DNA of 64,000 nucleotides from Scedosporium boydii (lineage: Eukaryota > Ascomycota > Sordariomycetes > Microascales > Microascaceae), in contig NJFT01000035.1 in NCBI GenBank assembly GCA_002221725.1, positions 1-64,000 on the forward strand, read 5' to 3'. The translations under genes and the position numbers were made by a program. Shown here one piece after another: positions 34,651 through 45,468 of this stretch. Numbering within the stretch: position 1 is the first letter of the stretch; each line of letters begins with the position of its first letter. Under the pieces are notes generated by a model. It saw only the letters and a program-made list of their open reading frames with translations. It ran no database searches and was not told where the DNA came from.

Positions 34651-35714
34651 ATGAAATTCGATCTTTTACTCTCTATTTTACTACTCGGCGCCTCGGCCGC
34701 CAATGCCGTCGCCCTCCCAGAGCCCGACATCGCGGAGTCGACCGGCAAAGAGCTCTGGAAGAGAAAGGGTGGCGGCGGAGGTGGTGCTCGAGGTGGCGGT
34801 GGCGGTGGTGGTAGGTCTGGCAGTTCATCATCCGGCAGTTCCTCATCTCGTGGTGGAAGTTCATCATCTGGAAGTTCCTCATCTCGCGGTGGCAGTTCAT
34901 CATCTAGTGGCTCATCATCCCGTGGTGGTTCGTCATCTTCGAGCGGGCTTGTCGTGTTCTAGCCGCTCTTCCTCCAGTTGCTTTCCTTCGGTTTCGCGTA
35001 GTTGAAGTTCATCTAACTTTGGTTCATTGGGCTGACATAACTGTCCAGGTTCCAGCAGCTCGTCTAGTTCAAGCAGGGGCGGTTCGAGTTCCAGCTCTAG
35101 CTCCAGCTCGTGAGTCTCCGTCGACTTTTCGCGATTGCGCTAGACGTATCATGCTAATATAATGTCTCAGACGGCCCGGTAGTCCCGGCTTCGCCGGATC
35201 CGGCGCTCCCAGGGGCTTTGCGGGTGGTCGATTCTATGGTGCTGGTGCCGCGAAGCCTTACAAGGCAGGCAGTAGGAGTCCAAGCGGGATCGTCCCCCTC
35301 GCCTTGGTTGGTGCCGCAGCGCTAGCTTTCTGGCCCGGCGTCTGGCTCTGGGGCGCTTACCAGTACAACTACCCCAACCACTACCACTTCCATAACGACA
35401 CCGCGAACAACGACGAAGACCTCCCCGTCATTTGCGCCTGTGATCCTTACAACCCATGCGGTTGCGACGCGAACAACGACACCGCATATATCCAGGATCT
35501 CGTTGGAAACGGCGATTACAAGAGCCTCAACCAGTCTTTGGTCACCGTCGCTGAGGTTAACGGCCAAAAGACCATCTTGATCAATGGTACCCTCCCGAAT
35601 GGCACCGAGGCTCCCGTACCCGCCGACGAATCTGGCGCCAGATCGGTGGTGATAGAAGCTCTTGGCTTCTGGCCTATGGCTGCCGCGGTTGTGGTGGCAG
35701 TCTTCATGGCCTAA
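34651..35714 (+). CDS. Secreted Ser/Gly-rich, probably GPI-anchored surface protein
   Basis: Three exons (34651-34927, 35049-35109, 35171-35714) give 293 residues. A signal peptide (MKFDLLLSILLLGASAANA) leads into a KR site and a repetitive region of SSS/RGG blocks (about 38-113). A conserved-looking domain follows with FWPGVWLWGAYQYNYPNHYHFHN, then a Cys cluster (CACDPYNPCGCD). Several N-glycosylation sites (NDT, NQS, NGT) precede a final hydrophobic tail suited to GPI attachment. The C-terminal part resembles, from memory, an ascomycete family of unknown function (perhaps the one called DUF7732). The intron 1 donor (GTTCGT) is weak; a different reading is given in findings. A cell-wall or surface role is inferred. 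Confidence 0.72.
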
Positions 35715-36359
35715 GTGTCTCCACATGTACTGTTCCTTCTCATGGCTTCTACAATCAATGGATATCTGCTGTGACAAGATTTTATTTTCCCTCGGAAATG
35801 GTGGCTTTTTCTTTTCTATTCCCCCTTCTTGGCAGTTAACGGCGTTTGTGGATAGATACCAAAGAGAGACCTTTTAAGACAGACATCTGTAAACTTTCAT
35901 GACTTTCCCGAGGCCGAACTGTCGTCTTCCTAATATTTATATCTGCTCTCTCAGATAGTTTTAACGTTTACGGTTCTATTTATGAAATAAATGCTTGTGA
36001 TCGAATCTCTCTTGTGAACAGAAATGTTATCGAGGAAAGACTCCTAGTTGTCCAGCTAAGCCTGAAAAGCTGCTTCTCGTTGAGAGTGAGCGACATGCTC
36101 TGAAATCATGTATTATTGCATCATATGCAAGTAGGCAGCAACCTAGACATTAGACCGTGTCTTGGATTCTTCAATGAAAGGTATTACCCGAAATTCTGCC
36201 TATTAATATAAACACACCTGGGTGTGAGTCCACCAACAGCTTGTCAATTCCAAGCAAAAGCTCAAGCCTTGAAAGGTGAACTGGGACAGAGTTCGCGACG
36301 CCTCCCAATTCAACCTTCTCTTTCAAGGGCCTCCATGGCTATTTCTGGCCAGGCTCAAA
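35715..36359. other. Intergenic DNA between the surface-protein gene and CFT1
   Basis: A 645-bp gap between two plus-strand genes. The left part should be the 3' untranslated region of the surface-protein gene, and the right part the CFT1 promoter. No gene or distinctive motif was seen. An upstream in-frame ATG at 36276 lies 28 codons before the CFT1 start. Confidence 0.5.
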
Positions 36360-39300
36360 ATGCAGTGTTATACGGAGCTCACGGCTCCTACAGCTGTTAC
36401 CCACTCACTCACTTTACCCTTTCTCTCCCATGACAGCAATAACCTAGTCATTGCGAAGGGCTCCTTGCTGCAAATCTTCAGGACGAAGGCAATCCCCGCC
36501 GAGGTCGACAACGCGCTACGACAGGATTCTCCCTCGAACGCGACACCCTCCCTCGCTTTCGAAAGCCGCCGGGGCGATGACGACCACCTCGAGTCTTCAC
36601 TTTTAGCAGAGGGTATCCATCGAGCAGACAGAGGCAACAACACTAAGCTTGTGCTCGTCGCCGAGTACCCTCTTGCCGGCACTGTATGTGGGCTAGCTGC
36701 AGTTAATATCCAGGGCAGCAAGTCGGGAGGTCACGGTCTGTTGGTCGCCTTGCAGACCGCGAAGACATGTCTAGTGCAATGGAATCCCGATACTCATACC
36801 ATTATCGACACGTCGGTGCATTTCTACGAAAACGAAGACGGTTCTTCGTTTGACCTCCCACTCTCTGAATACGAAACAGTTCTGCAGGCGGACCCCGGCA
36901 GCAGATGCGCCGCCATGAAGTTCGGCCTCCGGAGCCTTGCGATTCTACCTTTCAAACAAGCGAGCGCGGACATCGAGATGGACGATTGGGATGTGGATTT
37001 AGACGGACCTCGACCCGCTAAGGAAGCGCCTCCTGAAGCCTCAGACAAAGCCACCACCAACGGTGTTATTAAGGAAACGCCGTACACCGAATCGTTTGTC
37101 CTACGATTCCCTCAGCTCGATCCAAACCTTCTATTCCCTGAGCATTTCGCCTTCTTATACGAATATCGAGAGCCAACGTTTGGCATCCTATCTTCTACTC
37201 AACAAGAAGCCTACTTCCTTAGTCGCAAGGACCACATGTCATATAAAGTCTTTACTTTAGACCTGCATCAGCGCGCGTCAACTACCATTCTCGCTGTGGA
37301 CAACCTCCCTGACGACGTACATCGTGTCATACCACTCCCCGCTCCCGTTGGAGGCGCGCTTCTAGTTGGCGATAACGAGTTGATCCACATCGACCAGTCT
37401 GGTAGAGCCAATGGCGTTGGTGTCAACCCGTTTGCGAAGATATGTACCTCGTTCCCACTTGCCGATCAAAGCAGCCTTCATCTACAGCTTGAGCACTGCG
37501 TGATTGAGCAGCTAGCCCCTGAATCGGCAGAGTTACTCATGGTCTTGAATACTGGGAAGATGGCGATTATCAGCTTCAAGATAGATGGCCGAACCGTAAC
37601 CGGAGTCAGCGTGAGAATAGTCTCTCAGGAATGCGGTGGAAACATCATACCCTCAAGGATTTCGTGCATCTCTAAGGTTGATAAGCAAGCGCTTTTCATT
37701 GGAAGTACTACTAGCGACTCACTCGTCGTAGGATGGACGAGGAAGCACAGCCAATCTGCGAGAAGAAAATCACGTCTGGTCGACCCGTCACTTGAGTATG
37801 AGCTAGATGACCTTGACATTGAGGACGAGGATGATGATGATGACCTTTACGGCGATTCCACGAGTCCAAGCTCTGTCGGAAACCAGAATGGGACCAATGG
37901 CCCAGTCAAGGATGGAGACCTGATCTTCCGTGTACAAGATACCCTTCCGAGTATTGCTCCAATACGGGAGATCTCACCCGGACGAGCAGCTTTCTTCCCA
38001 AATAGCGAAGAGAAGAGGAACTCCGAGGGCGTAGTTAGCCCGTTGCAACTTGCCTGCGCCGTCGGCCGAGGTAACGCCGGATCAATCGCCATCCTAAACA
38101 AGAATATCCAGCCAAACGTCATTGGACGTTTCGAGTTCCCAGAGGCGAGGGGAATATGGACCATGTCAGTCCAGAAACCGATCCCCAAGGCGCTGCAGGC
38201 AGAGAAGGAGATCTCAGCTGCTATCGGGGGCGATTACGGCGCTGCGGCGGAATTTGATCGGTTTATGATTGTCGCCAAGGTTGACCTTGACGGCTACGAG
38301 ACCTCAGACGTCTACGCCGTGACTGCGGCCGGATTCGAGGCTCTTACGGGCACCGAGTTTGATCCTGCTGCGGGATTCACCGTGGAAGCTGGGGCCATGG
38401 GCAATCACAAGAGGGTGATTCAAGTTTTGAAGTCCGAGGTGCGGTGCTACGACGGAGGTACGAGAACTACGGTTACGTCTTTTGCATTTCGGATCTAGAG
38501 TGCTAACTCGTTTTGGGGCAGATCTTGGCCTCTCACAAATCATTCCTATGCTTGACGAAGAGACAGGAGCAGAACCTCGTGTCGTCAGCGGCAGCATCGC
38601 GGATCCTTTCCTGTTGCTCATCCGAGATGACTCCAGCGTGTGGATCGCGCAGATCGATAACAACTGCGAGTTGGAGGAGATGGAGCGAACTGATGACAAG
38701 CTTACTTCCACAAAGTGGTTAAGTGGATGCCTCTACACCGACACTGAAGGGCATTTCATAAAGGATCGACAGTCGCCTAACTCCCCGAATATATTGGCGT
38801 TCCTTGTTAATACTGCGGGCGCCTTATACGTGAGTGCCCTTTCTCCTCCTCCACCTGAGATATTATGGTCCTAACTTTCTCCCCAGGTCTACTCTCTGCC
38901 TGATCTAAGTAAACCCATATTCGTTGCAGAGGGACTTGCATACCTACCTCCTTTCTTGTCTGTAGATTTCAGCACTCGAAGGGGGACTCCTAAGGAGAGC
39001 CTCACAGAGGTACTAGTCACCGATCTAGGTGATACCACCTCCAAGTCGCCCTATCTAATCGTAAGCCGCCCCAAATACCCTATAACCCGCCGTCGATGCT
39101 AATACTCTCTAGGTGCGAAATTCTACAAATGACCTCACCATATACCAGCCCATTCTCCGCCAGGGTGAAGATAGTTTTAGCAAAGCGTTGCACTTCAAGA
39201 AATTACGCAATCCCGCCCTCGCTTCCAATCCCGAGACCCCGCCGCCTCAGGATGATACAACACCACAGGAGCCACGCTTCGTCCCTCTCCGTGCCTGCGC

Positions 39301-40937
39301 CAACGTCGGAGGATACAGCACCGTGTTCCTTCCGGGTACCTCGCCCAGCTTCCTCATCAAAAGCAGCAAGAGCACCCCCAAGCTCATTGGCCTCCAAGGG
39401 CGCAGTGTGCGGGGCATGAGCTCTTTCCACACGGAGGGTTGTGAGAGGGGGTTCATCTACGCGGACTGCGAGGGAATTGCGCGAGTTACTCAACTTCCGG
39501 CGAAGACTAGCCTTGCGGAGCTGGGCATCTCGGTCCGCAAGATACCACTCAACTTCAACGTGAAGCAGATCGCGTATCATACCGCTATGGAGATATACGC
39601 CGTTGGGGGGAGCGTTCTCGAACCATTTGAGCTCCCCAAAGACGATGAGCACCGCAAGGAGTGGACTCGGGAGAATATCGACATGAAACCAATGGTCGAA
39701 CGCGGTGTTGTCAAATTGGTCAACCCTGCTAACTGGAGCGTCATCCAGACTATTGACTATGAGCCGTTCGAGGATGTGTTATGTCTTAAGGCCCTCAACC
39801 TCGAGGTGTCCGAGGTCACCAAGGAAAGACGCCAGCTCGTCGTCGTGGGCACGGGTACGCGAAAGGGCGAGGACCTGCCGATCCGCGGCAGAGTCTATGT
39901 CTACGACGTGGTGGCCGTCATCCCGGAGGCAGGAAGACCAGAGACGAACAAGAAGCTCAAGCTCATCGCCAAGGAGGACATTCCCAGAGGGGCCGTAACA
40001 GCCGTGAGCGAGATCGGCACTCAGGGCTTGATGCTCGTCGCGCAAGGCCAAAAGTGCATGGTCCGCGGTCTCAAGGAGGATGGTTCGCTGCTTCCCGTGG
40101 CCTTCATGGATATGAGCTGCTACGTTACCGCTGCGAAGGAACTACGGGCTTCGGGGCTCTGCGTCATGGCTGATGCAGCCAAGGGCGTGTGGTTTACGGG
40201 GTGCACCGAGGAGCCGTACCGGATGCAGCTGTTTGGCAAGAGCACGACTAACCTGGAGGTGGTGACGGCGGATTTCCTTCCTGACGGGAAGAATTTGTAT
40301 CTAGTGGCGGCGGACATGAATGGCGAGATCCACGTCTTCCAATACGATCCCGAACGTAAGTTGTTATTCCCCACAAGCGCATAACCTGACTCAAGCTAAC
40401 ACAACATATCTAGACCCCAAATCCCTCCAAGGCCATCTCCTCCTCCACAAAACAACCTTCTGCACCTCCTCCAACGGCCCCACCGTAACCCTCCTCCTCC
40501 CCCGCACAACAACCACGTCCTCCTCCGCTTCCAACCCCCTCCAACCCCCGCAACAAAACGGCCATGACCCGGGAACCTTCCAAACCCACATCCTCCTCAT
40601 GGCCTCCGAAAGCGGCATGCTCTCGACCATCTCGCCCCTCCCCGAAGCCGCCTACCGCCGCCTCCTATCCCTGACGGCGCAGCTCGTCACGGCCCTGCCG
40701 ACGGCGGCGGGCACGAATCCCAAGGCATACCGCATGCCGCATCCCGCAGCGGGTACCGTGGGCGTCGACACCGCCAGCGGAAGGACGATGATTGACGGGG
40801 CTGTGTTGGCGCGGTGGGGGGAGTTGGGGACGGGGAGGAGGGCGGAGTTGGCGGGGCGGACGGGGTATGCGGGTGTTGAGCAGGTTAGGGGGGAGTTGGA
40901 GTCGTTGCTGGGGTGGGCGGGACTTGCGTATTATTGA
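36360..40937 (+). CDS. CFT1: Cleavage and polyadenylation factor large subunit (CPSF160/Cft1)
   Basis: A scaffold of the mRNA 3'-end processing complex; its mammalian homologue CPSF160 helps recognise AAUAAA. Five exons (36360-38457, 38522-38829, 38887-39060, 39113-40355, 40414-40937) give 1448 residues, as expected. The start MQCYTEL matches fungal Cft1, so the 28-codon in-frame extension upstream was not used. It is a triple beta-propeller protein of the CPSF160/DDB1 class. Visible landmarks are an acidic insert near residue 485 (LDIEDEDDDDD), HVFQYDPEHPKSLQG near the last junction, and a C-terminal NPKAYRMPHPAAG segment ending LLGWAGLAYY. The last exon is very C-rich, unlike the other exons. 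Confidence 0.96.
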
Positions 40938-41458
40938 TTCGGTGAAAAGAGAGTGTTGTGCTGATGAGGTTTGGTTTATGGATTTGGTAGGGTGAAAACC
41001 AAGGGCGTTTCCATATGGGGGCGGGGAATCATCTGGAGGGAACAAAAGAAAGGGGGAGTGTACTATATCGAGTGATTTGTATTCCAGCCTAGGCACGTAG
41101 AACTAAAGCGCTGCAAAAAGGGGCGTCAGCGAAAGAAGTTCTATCGAGCTAGTTCCCTTCATGTTTGCAGCTTGCAGCTTCTAATCTATAACCAAGCGAG
41201 CATGAACTCGCTGCGTACCCATCCTCCAGCGCTGTACATACCTATAACAGCGTATTGCCTAAACTGCCTGTGAAGTGCTACTCCCAACATCTTCTCCCCA
41301 TAGCAGCATCCAAGTTCTATTTTGCAAGGGGAAAAGGAAACCAAAACGAGAAACGCCGTGAAAACAGCAAACAAGAAAGAACAGGACCAAAATAAAGAAA
41401 GAAGAAACACTTAAACAGAATCCGCTACCTCAATAACCAGTCTCCGCGGCGGCAGCAC
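40938..41458. other. Convergent 3' region of CFT1 and the Pal1-like gene
   Basis: A 520-bp gap between two genes that run toward each other; it should hold both 3' ends. No coding frame with a domain and no obvious terminator structure were seen. Confidence 0.5.
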
Positions 41459-42261
41459 CTACCCACCGCTTTTCTTCCTCAGGCTCCCCCACCGTCTCCT
41501 CAGACCAGCGTAACTCGACACTTCCCCTTCCTGGACGGCAGAAGAGCTTTTGGCCACGTCGCTGACGCTCCGCTTCCTCTCCTGCACCGAAGGTGTCTTG
41601 GAGAGGCGCTTGGAGGGGTAATCGGAGTAGCGCTCGGGACGTTGGGGCTGCATCTCGTAGGAGGAACCGGCGGGGGAGGAGCCTAGGGAGGATTTGCGGA
41701 GGCGGTTGCGGGCTTTCTCGGACTCTTCGTAAGTGTAGGAGGGTTCGCCTTTGCCTTTGAGGTCTTCGGGGCGATAAGACTGGAGTGGAAGAAGGGAAGT
41801 GTTAGTGGAGTGATAGAAAAAGAATAAAACAAATAAAGATAAAGGCAACATACGAGGCCTTCCCATCTCCTATAAGGACCGCCGCCAGCGTCAGGCTCTC
41901 TCATCAAATCCGCCCCATCCTCATAGTCCATGATATCTCCATTAAAGTCGGGCTCGCCGGGAGGGATAGTAGCCGTTCCCTGGAGCGGTACGTGCTTCGT
42001 AAGCGAGTCCTGGACGTACTCGCGCGGGGTGGCCTTGAGGGCGGCCATGTTGGACTCGTGCACAGCGGCAACGGGGGAGTACTTCTTGTTCATGTTGTTG
42101 GCGGCGAGGGTGGCCTCGTAGGGGCCCGTGTGGTGGTAGGCGCCGCCGAAGGGGGTGTTGTCGAGGACGTCGATGGGGTCGGGGCGGGCGTAGCTTTCGC
42201 GGCGGTGGTGGCCGCGGTGGGTGCCGCCTTTGAGCCTTTTTTCTGGGGATTTGCCGGCCAT
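41459..42261 (-). CDS. Pal1-like cell morphology protein
   Basis: Pal1 family proteins act at the cell cortex and endocytic sites in cell-shape control. Two exons (42261-41854, 41779-41459) joined over a 74-nt intron give 242 residues. The family core is easy to see near residues 30-105: DVLDNTPFGGAYHHTGPYEATLAANN in pieces, KKYSPVAAVHESN, LKATPREYVQDSL and LQGTATIPPGEPDF. The C-terminal third is basic, Ser-rich and probably disordered. It is shorter than fission yeast Pal1. The donor is GTATGT and the acceptor CTCCAG. Confidence 0.85.
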
Positions 42262-43096
42262 TTTCCCTTTCTCTCCTGGGCTGGATTATCTGGTCGATGG
42301 TTGTACAGGCTGGTGTTTTGTGTAAGGAGATGATGCCGGACGGAGCAGGACTTTGGGTAGCAACGGGGGAAACTGAGGAGAGATGTCTTGTATGACTTGC
42401 TTTTTTTAGAATTCAGGTTTATCGGGATACCGGTGTAACAGATCAATAACTTGTTAATCAGTTAAACGAATGAATTTGGTACGAATAGATGTACGCAATA
42501 TGACGGCGCAGCTCGAAGGTTCAAAGTCGGGAGGAATAATCCAAGACGAGATATATCCTTGCTTGTAAACTACAAGAAGCTGGGGTTTTAAGCTCAAGGT
42601 TGTCGGGGCCCTCGGGAAGAAAGTACGAAGTATACGCATACGTAGGACAGGGCGGGTCCTTCAAGGGAGAGGTCTAAATAGGTACAATCCAGAGACGTTG
42701 AGGAAGTGGCCTACGAGGTAGCGAGAAGGTTCAATCATTGATGTTGGAAGGCAACTCAATTTGGAGTCTTGGTATTGGAGGATGGCGAAGATTACGTGGA
42801 CACGTACGAAGGGGGTTAGAATAGAGACAGACGGAGACAAACGGAGGCAGACAGATTAGAGTGTGTGTGGAACTCTGGTTGCAGACTCGGGGGGCAGTGT
42901 CGCGTGCCAAGTGGAGTGGTGGTGGGACTTGATGGTGCTGGCGACGGTGCTGGTGATGCGTGTGGTGACGGCACAAGATGGCGATGGCCATGATTCTGGG
43001 CAGAGCCTTCCGCTAATGACTTGTGGATAGTGGCACTTTCAACCCGCTCCTGCCACTGGACCATGCAGATAAACGGGTCTTGATCGGTTCGGGGAG

Positions 43097-43117
43097 GAGC
43101 AACGAGCAACGAGCAAC
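43097..43117. repeat. 7-bp tandem repeat GAGCAAC, three copies
   Basis: GAGCAAC is repeated three times without a spacer in the Pal1-like/USB1 intergenic region, followed by a partial fourth unit. Function unknown. Confidence 0.85.
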
Positions 43118-43202
43118 GAGCCAAGCCATGTCTCAGTTTTGCAAGTACTTGTTCATATTCTCGGTATTCAACTCGAGCAAGCCACATCGTCTGAGATGTT
43201 GA

Positions 43203-43210
43203 TGACGTCA
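43203..43210. promoter_or_regulatory. CRE-type palindrome TGACGTCA
   Basis: A perfect 8-bp ATF/CREB-class bZIP site lies between the divergent Pal1-like and USB1 genes, 942 bp from the Pal1-like start and 715 bp from USB1. Such a site could respond to a stress bZIP factor. Chance occurrence cannot be excluded. Confidence 0.4.
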
Positions 43211-43924
43211 CGCACGGCAAAGTCTAGAGACACCATTCGCAGATATTGATCAATTTGGATGCAGATTGCTGCTGATAGCAACAACTTGGACGCCGCATTT
43301 ATCTGCTGCCTTGAATAGTTTCCCCCATGGATTAAGCTTCTTCCCTCTCTCGCTTAAACTGCAGCAGAGGCTTGGCAGGGCCAAGATCATGGGATCAAAT
43401 TGATGTATCAATTGCATATCAGGCCAGAGCCTCGCGGGATATGAGATAGATGGCATGGTCTCGTCTCCTGTGGCAAGGTTAATCAATAACGTCGATACTT
43501 AACATGCACTGGGAGGAAAGGCAAAACCAACTTTTAACAACGTCGGTTAGTGAGCTCATTGAGATTCTGTCTAGGCAAGTCGTTGTCCCAGCACAGCACA
43601 CATGGAGATCAGATCGACCCTGGTAAACTGTGGTAGCATCGGCATGGACCCTCCCAACCAATGATCGGAATCGATTGAAGCTCGAGTTTGTGTGCTTCGT
43701 GCTTGTAGATTAATTAGTTCGTCGCCCTCAACTGCTCTCCCCAGCTTGAGCTGTATAGACTTCGTTGAAACCTCTTCCAGACTCAATTCCAGTTGTCGTA
43801 CCTTTATTAACCCTTCCTTCACCTTACCTCAACCCATACACACCCACACCCACACGCCCCTCCACACCATCGTTTCTTCCCCACCTCCCCAACAAACTGA
43901 CCAAACCCCAAAATCACATCCCTC

Positions 43925-45118
43925 ATGGGTCTCGTCGACTACTCCGACTCCGACTCCGACCCCGACCAAACCCTCTCCGAGCCCGAGCCCAAGCGCCGGA
44001 AATCCTCTACCGCCTCCGCTCCATCCCGCACATCCACCACCGAAACCACGCCCCCAACCGGTCGGAAACCTAGTCTCCCACCCTTACCAGCTCACTTCCA
44101 CGACCTCTACGCCTCGACAGTGCGCCAAAGCGTCGTCGATGACCCTTCCCTCCACCATGGCCGGAAGCGTCTCATACCGCATGTAGTAGGGAACTGGCCT
44201 TCTCATGTGTACATCGAGTGTGCGTCTTCACTTGATATTTTTCTTAAGCTTCTTCTCATATCTGCTTAAAATATAGTGAATTAATGAGATTTTAGGGCAT
44301 CCCTCAGCAGAGGAACATCGCACCCTCGTCTCCCTCATCCAACATGCCCAAAAGAAGCTGAGGGGCAAGGCGACTCTCACATCGCTCTTGACGAGTGACC
44401 TCGGCGCTCCTCTCCCCTTGCACATCAGCCTCTCACGACCCCTAGCACTCACCACCGCGCAAAAGGATCGTTTTCTTGAGGCAATCACGACGGGGATCCG
44501 CTCGTCTCTCGTCGCCCCGTATGGATCTCCTCCCGGTCCCTCTTTTTTTTTCCCGGTTTTTTTTTTTTCTTTTTTTTTGTTCTTCCCTTCTTCTGGCTTT
44601 TATAACTACTCATCACGTAGCTGACGATTGGGACCCTTGATTTTAAAAGATTCCACGTAAAACCGCACACCCTCAAATTCTGGAAATCCCCCGACTCAAA
44701 CCGCACCTTTCTCGTCCTCTACGTCCACCCCTGTCCCGACCCCCAAACCTTCTCTTCCTCCCCGCCGACGACGACCTCGAAAGCGCAAACCACGCCTCTG
44801 ACGACCCTTCTCCACCGATGCAACTCGACGGCCCGATCCTTCGATCTCCCCTTACTTTACCAAAAGAAAGGTGGAAGCGGCCCGGAGACTGACGAGGATG
44901 CGTTTCATGTTTCGCTCGCCTGGACCCTTGATGACGTTCTGGAGGGTGAGGAGGTGATAGGTTCCCGTGATGAGCGGGACGACAAGGCGCCGTTGGATGA
45001 GGTGCATGGCTGGGCGGTGGCGGTTGCCGGTGTCAAGGTGAAAATTGGGAATGTTGTTACGCATGTTGGGCTTGAGAAGGGGTGCGCTGATGGAGAGGGT
45101 GAGATTTTCAGCTGGTGA
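43925..45118 (+). CDS. USB1: U6 snRNA 3' phosphodiesterase Usb1
   Basis: Usb1 trims and seals the 3' end of U6 snRNA as a 2H-fold phosphodiesterase. Three exons (43925-44219, 44296-44518, 44650-45118) give 328 residues. Both catalytic HxS motifs are present: HISLSRP in exon 2 and HVSLAW in exon 3. The N-terminus is acidic then basic ([15 protein letters not shown]), like a nuclear targeting region. The junctions rebuild VYIEWHPS and SLVAPFHVKPH, as in the family. Intron 2 is 131 nt and contains an unusual near-continuous T tract. Exon 3 has a Thr/Ser-rich insert ([11 protein letters not shown]). Confidence 0.92.
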
Positions 45119-45468
45119 GAAGGCTAGGCCTAAGAACACGAAGAGGACTGTCACAAGAGGCTACACACCTAAATCGAAAATCGTTCGAAAAATAAAATAG
45201 ATATTTACGCGTGATGAAGGCGGCGAACTATTTAGCCAAGTAACTTATATACACTAGATCAAGGTACGACACGACCAAAGACATGATTCCTGGCCCGGAG
45301 GTGTAGAAACATGCCTCTGTCCTGCTCAATAGGAAGGTAACTCCAAACGCCGCACACTATGCAATGTTCAACCATCCCAGCTCTGATATTTTCGAATAAA
45401 TTTAACGCCTTTAATGTAGGTTCGCAATTTCTCCAAATAAAAGGTGGTAATACAAAGACAGAGAGCAT
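45119..45468. other. Convergent 3' region of USB1 and ERO1
   Basis: A 350-bp gap between converging genes, A/T-richer than its flanks, as expected for 3' untranslated DNA. No gene or repeat was seen. Confidence 0.5.

Larger units (their letters stand above)
42262..43924. promoter_or_regulatory. Divergent intergenic region, Pal1-like / USB1
   Basis: The two start codons are 1.66 kb apart and divergent. A CRE-type palindrome and a 7-bp triplication are listed separately. The 150 bases before USB1 are rich in CACACC and CAAC, like a fungal 5' leader. A minus-strand frame ending at 42816 (134 codons, GT-rich strand) shows no domain and was not called. Confidence 0.55.

Noticed and set aside
36276..36359. 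In-frame 28-codon N-terminal extension of CFT1
   Set aside because: Fungal Cft1 proteins start at MQCYTEL. The extension has no similarity to the family.
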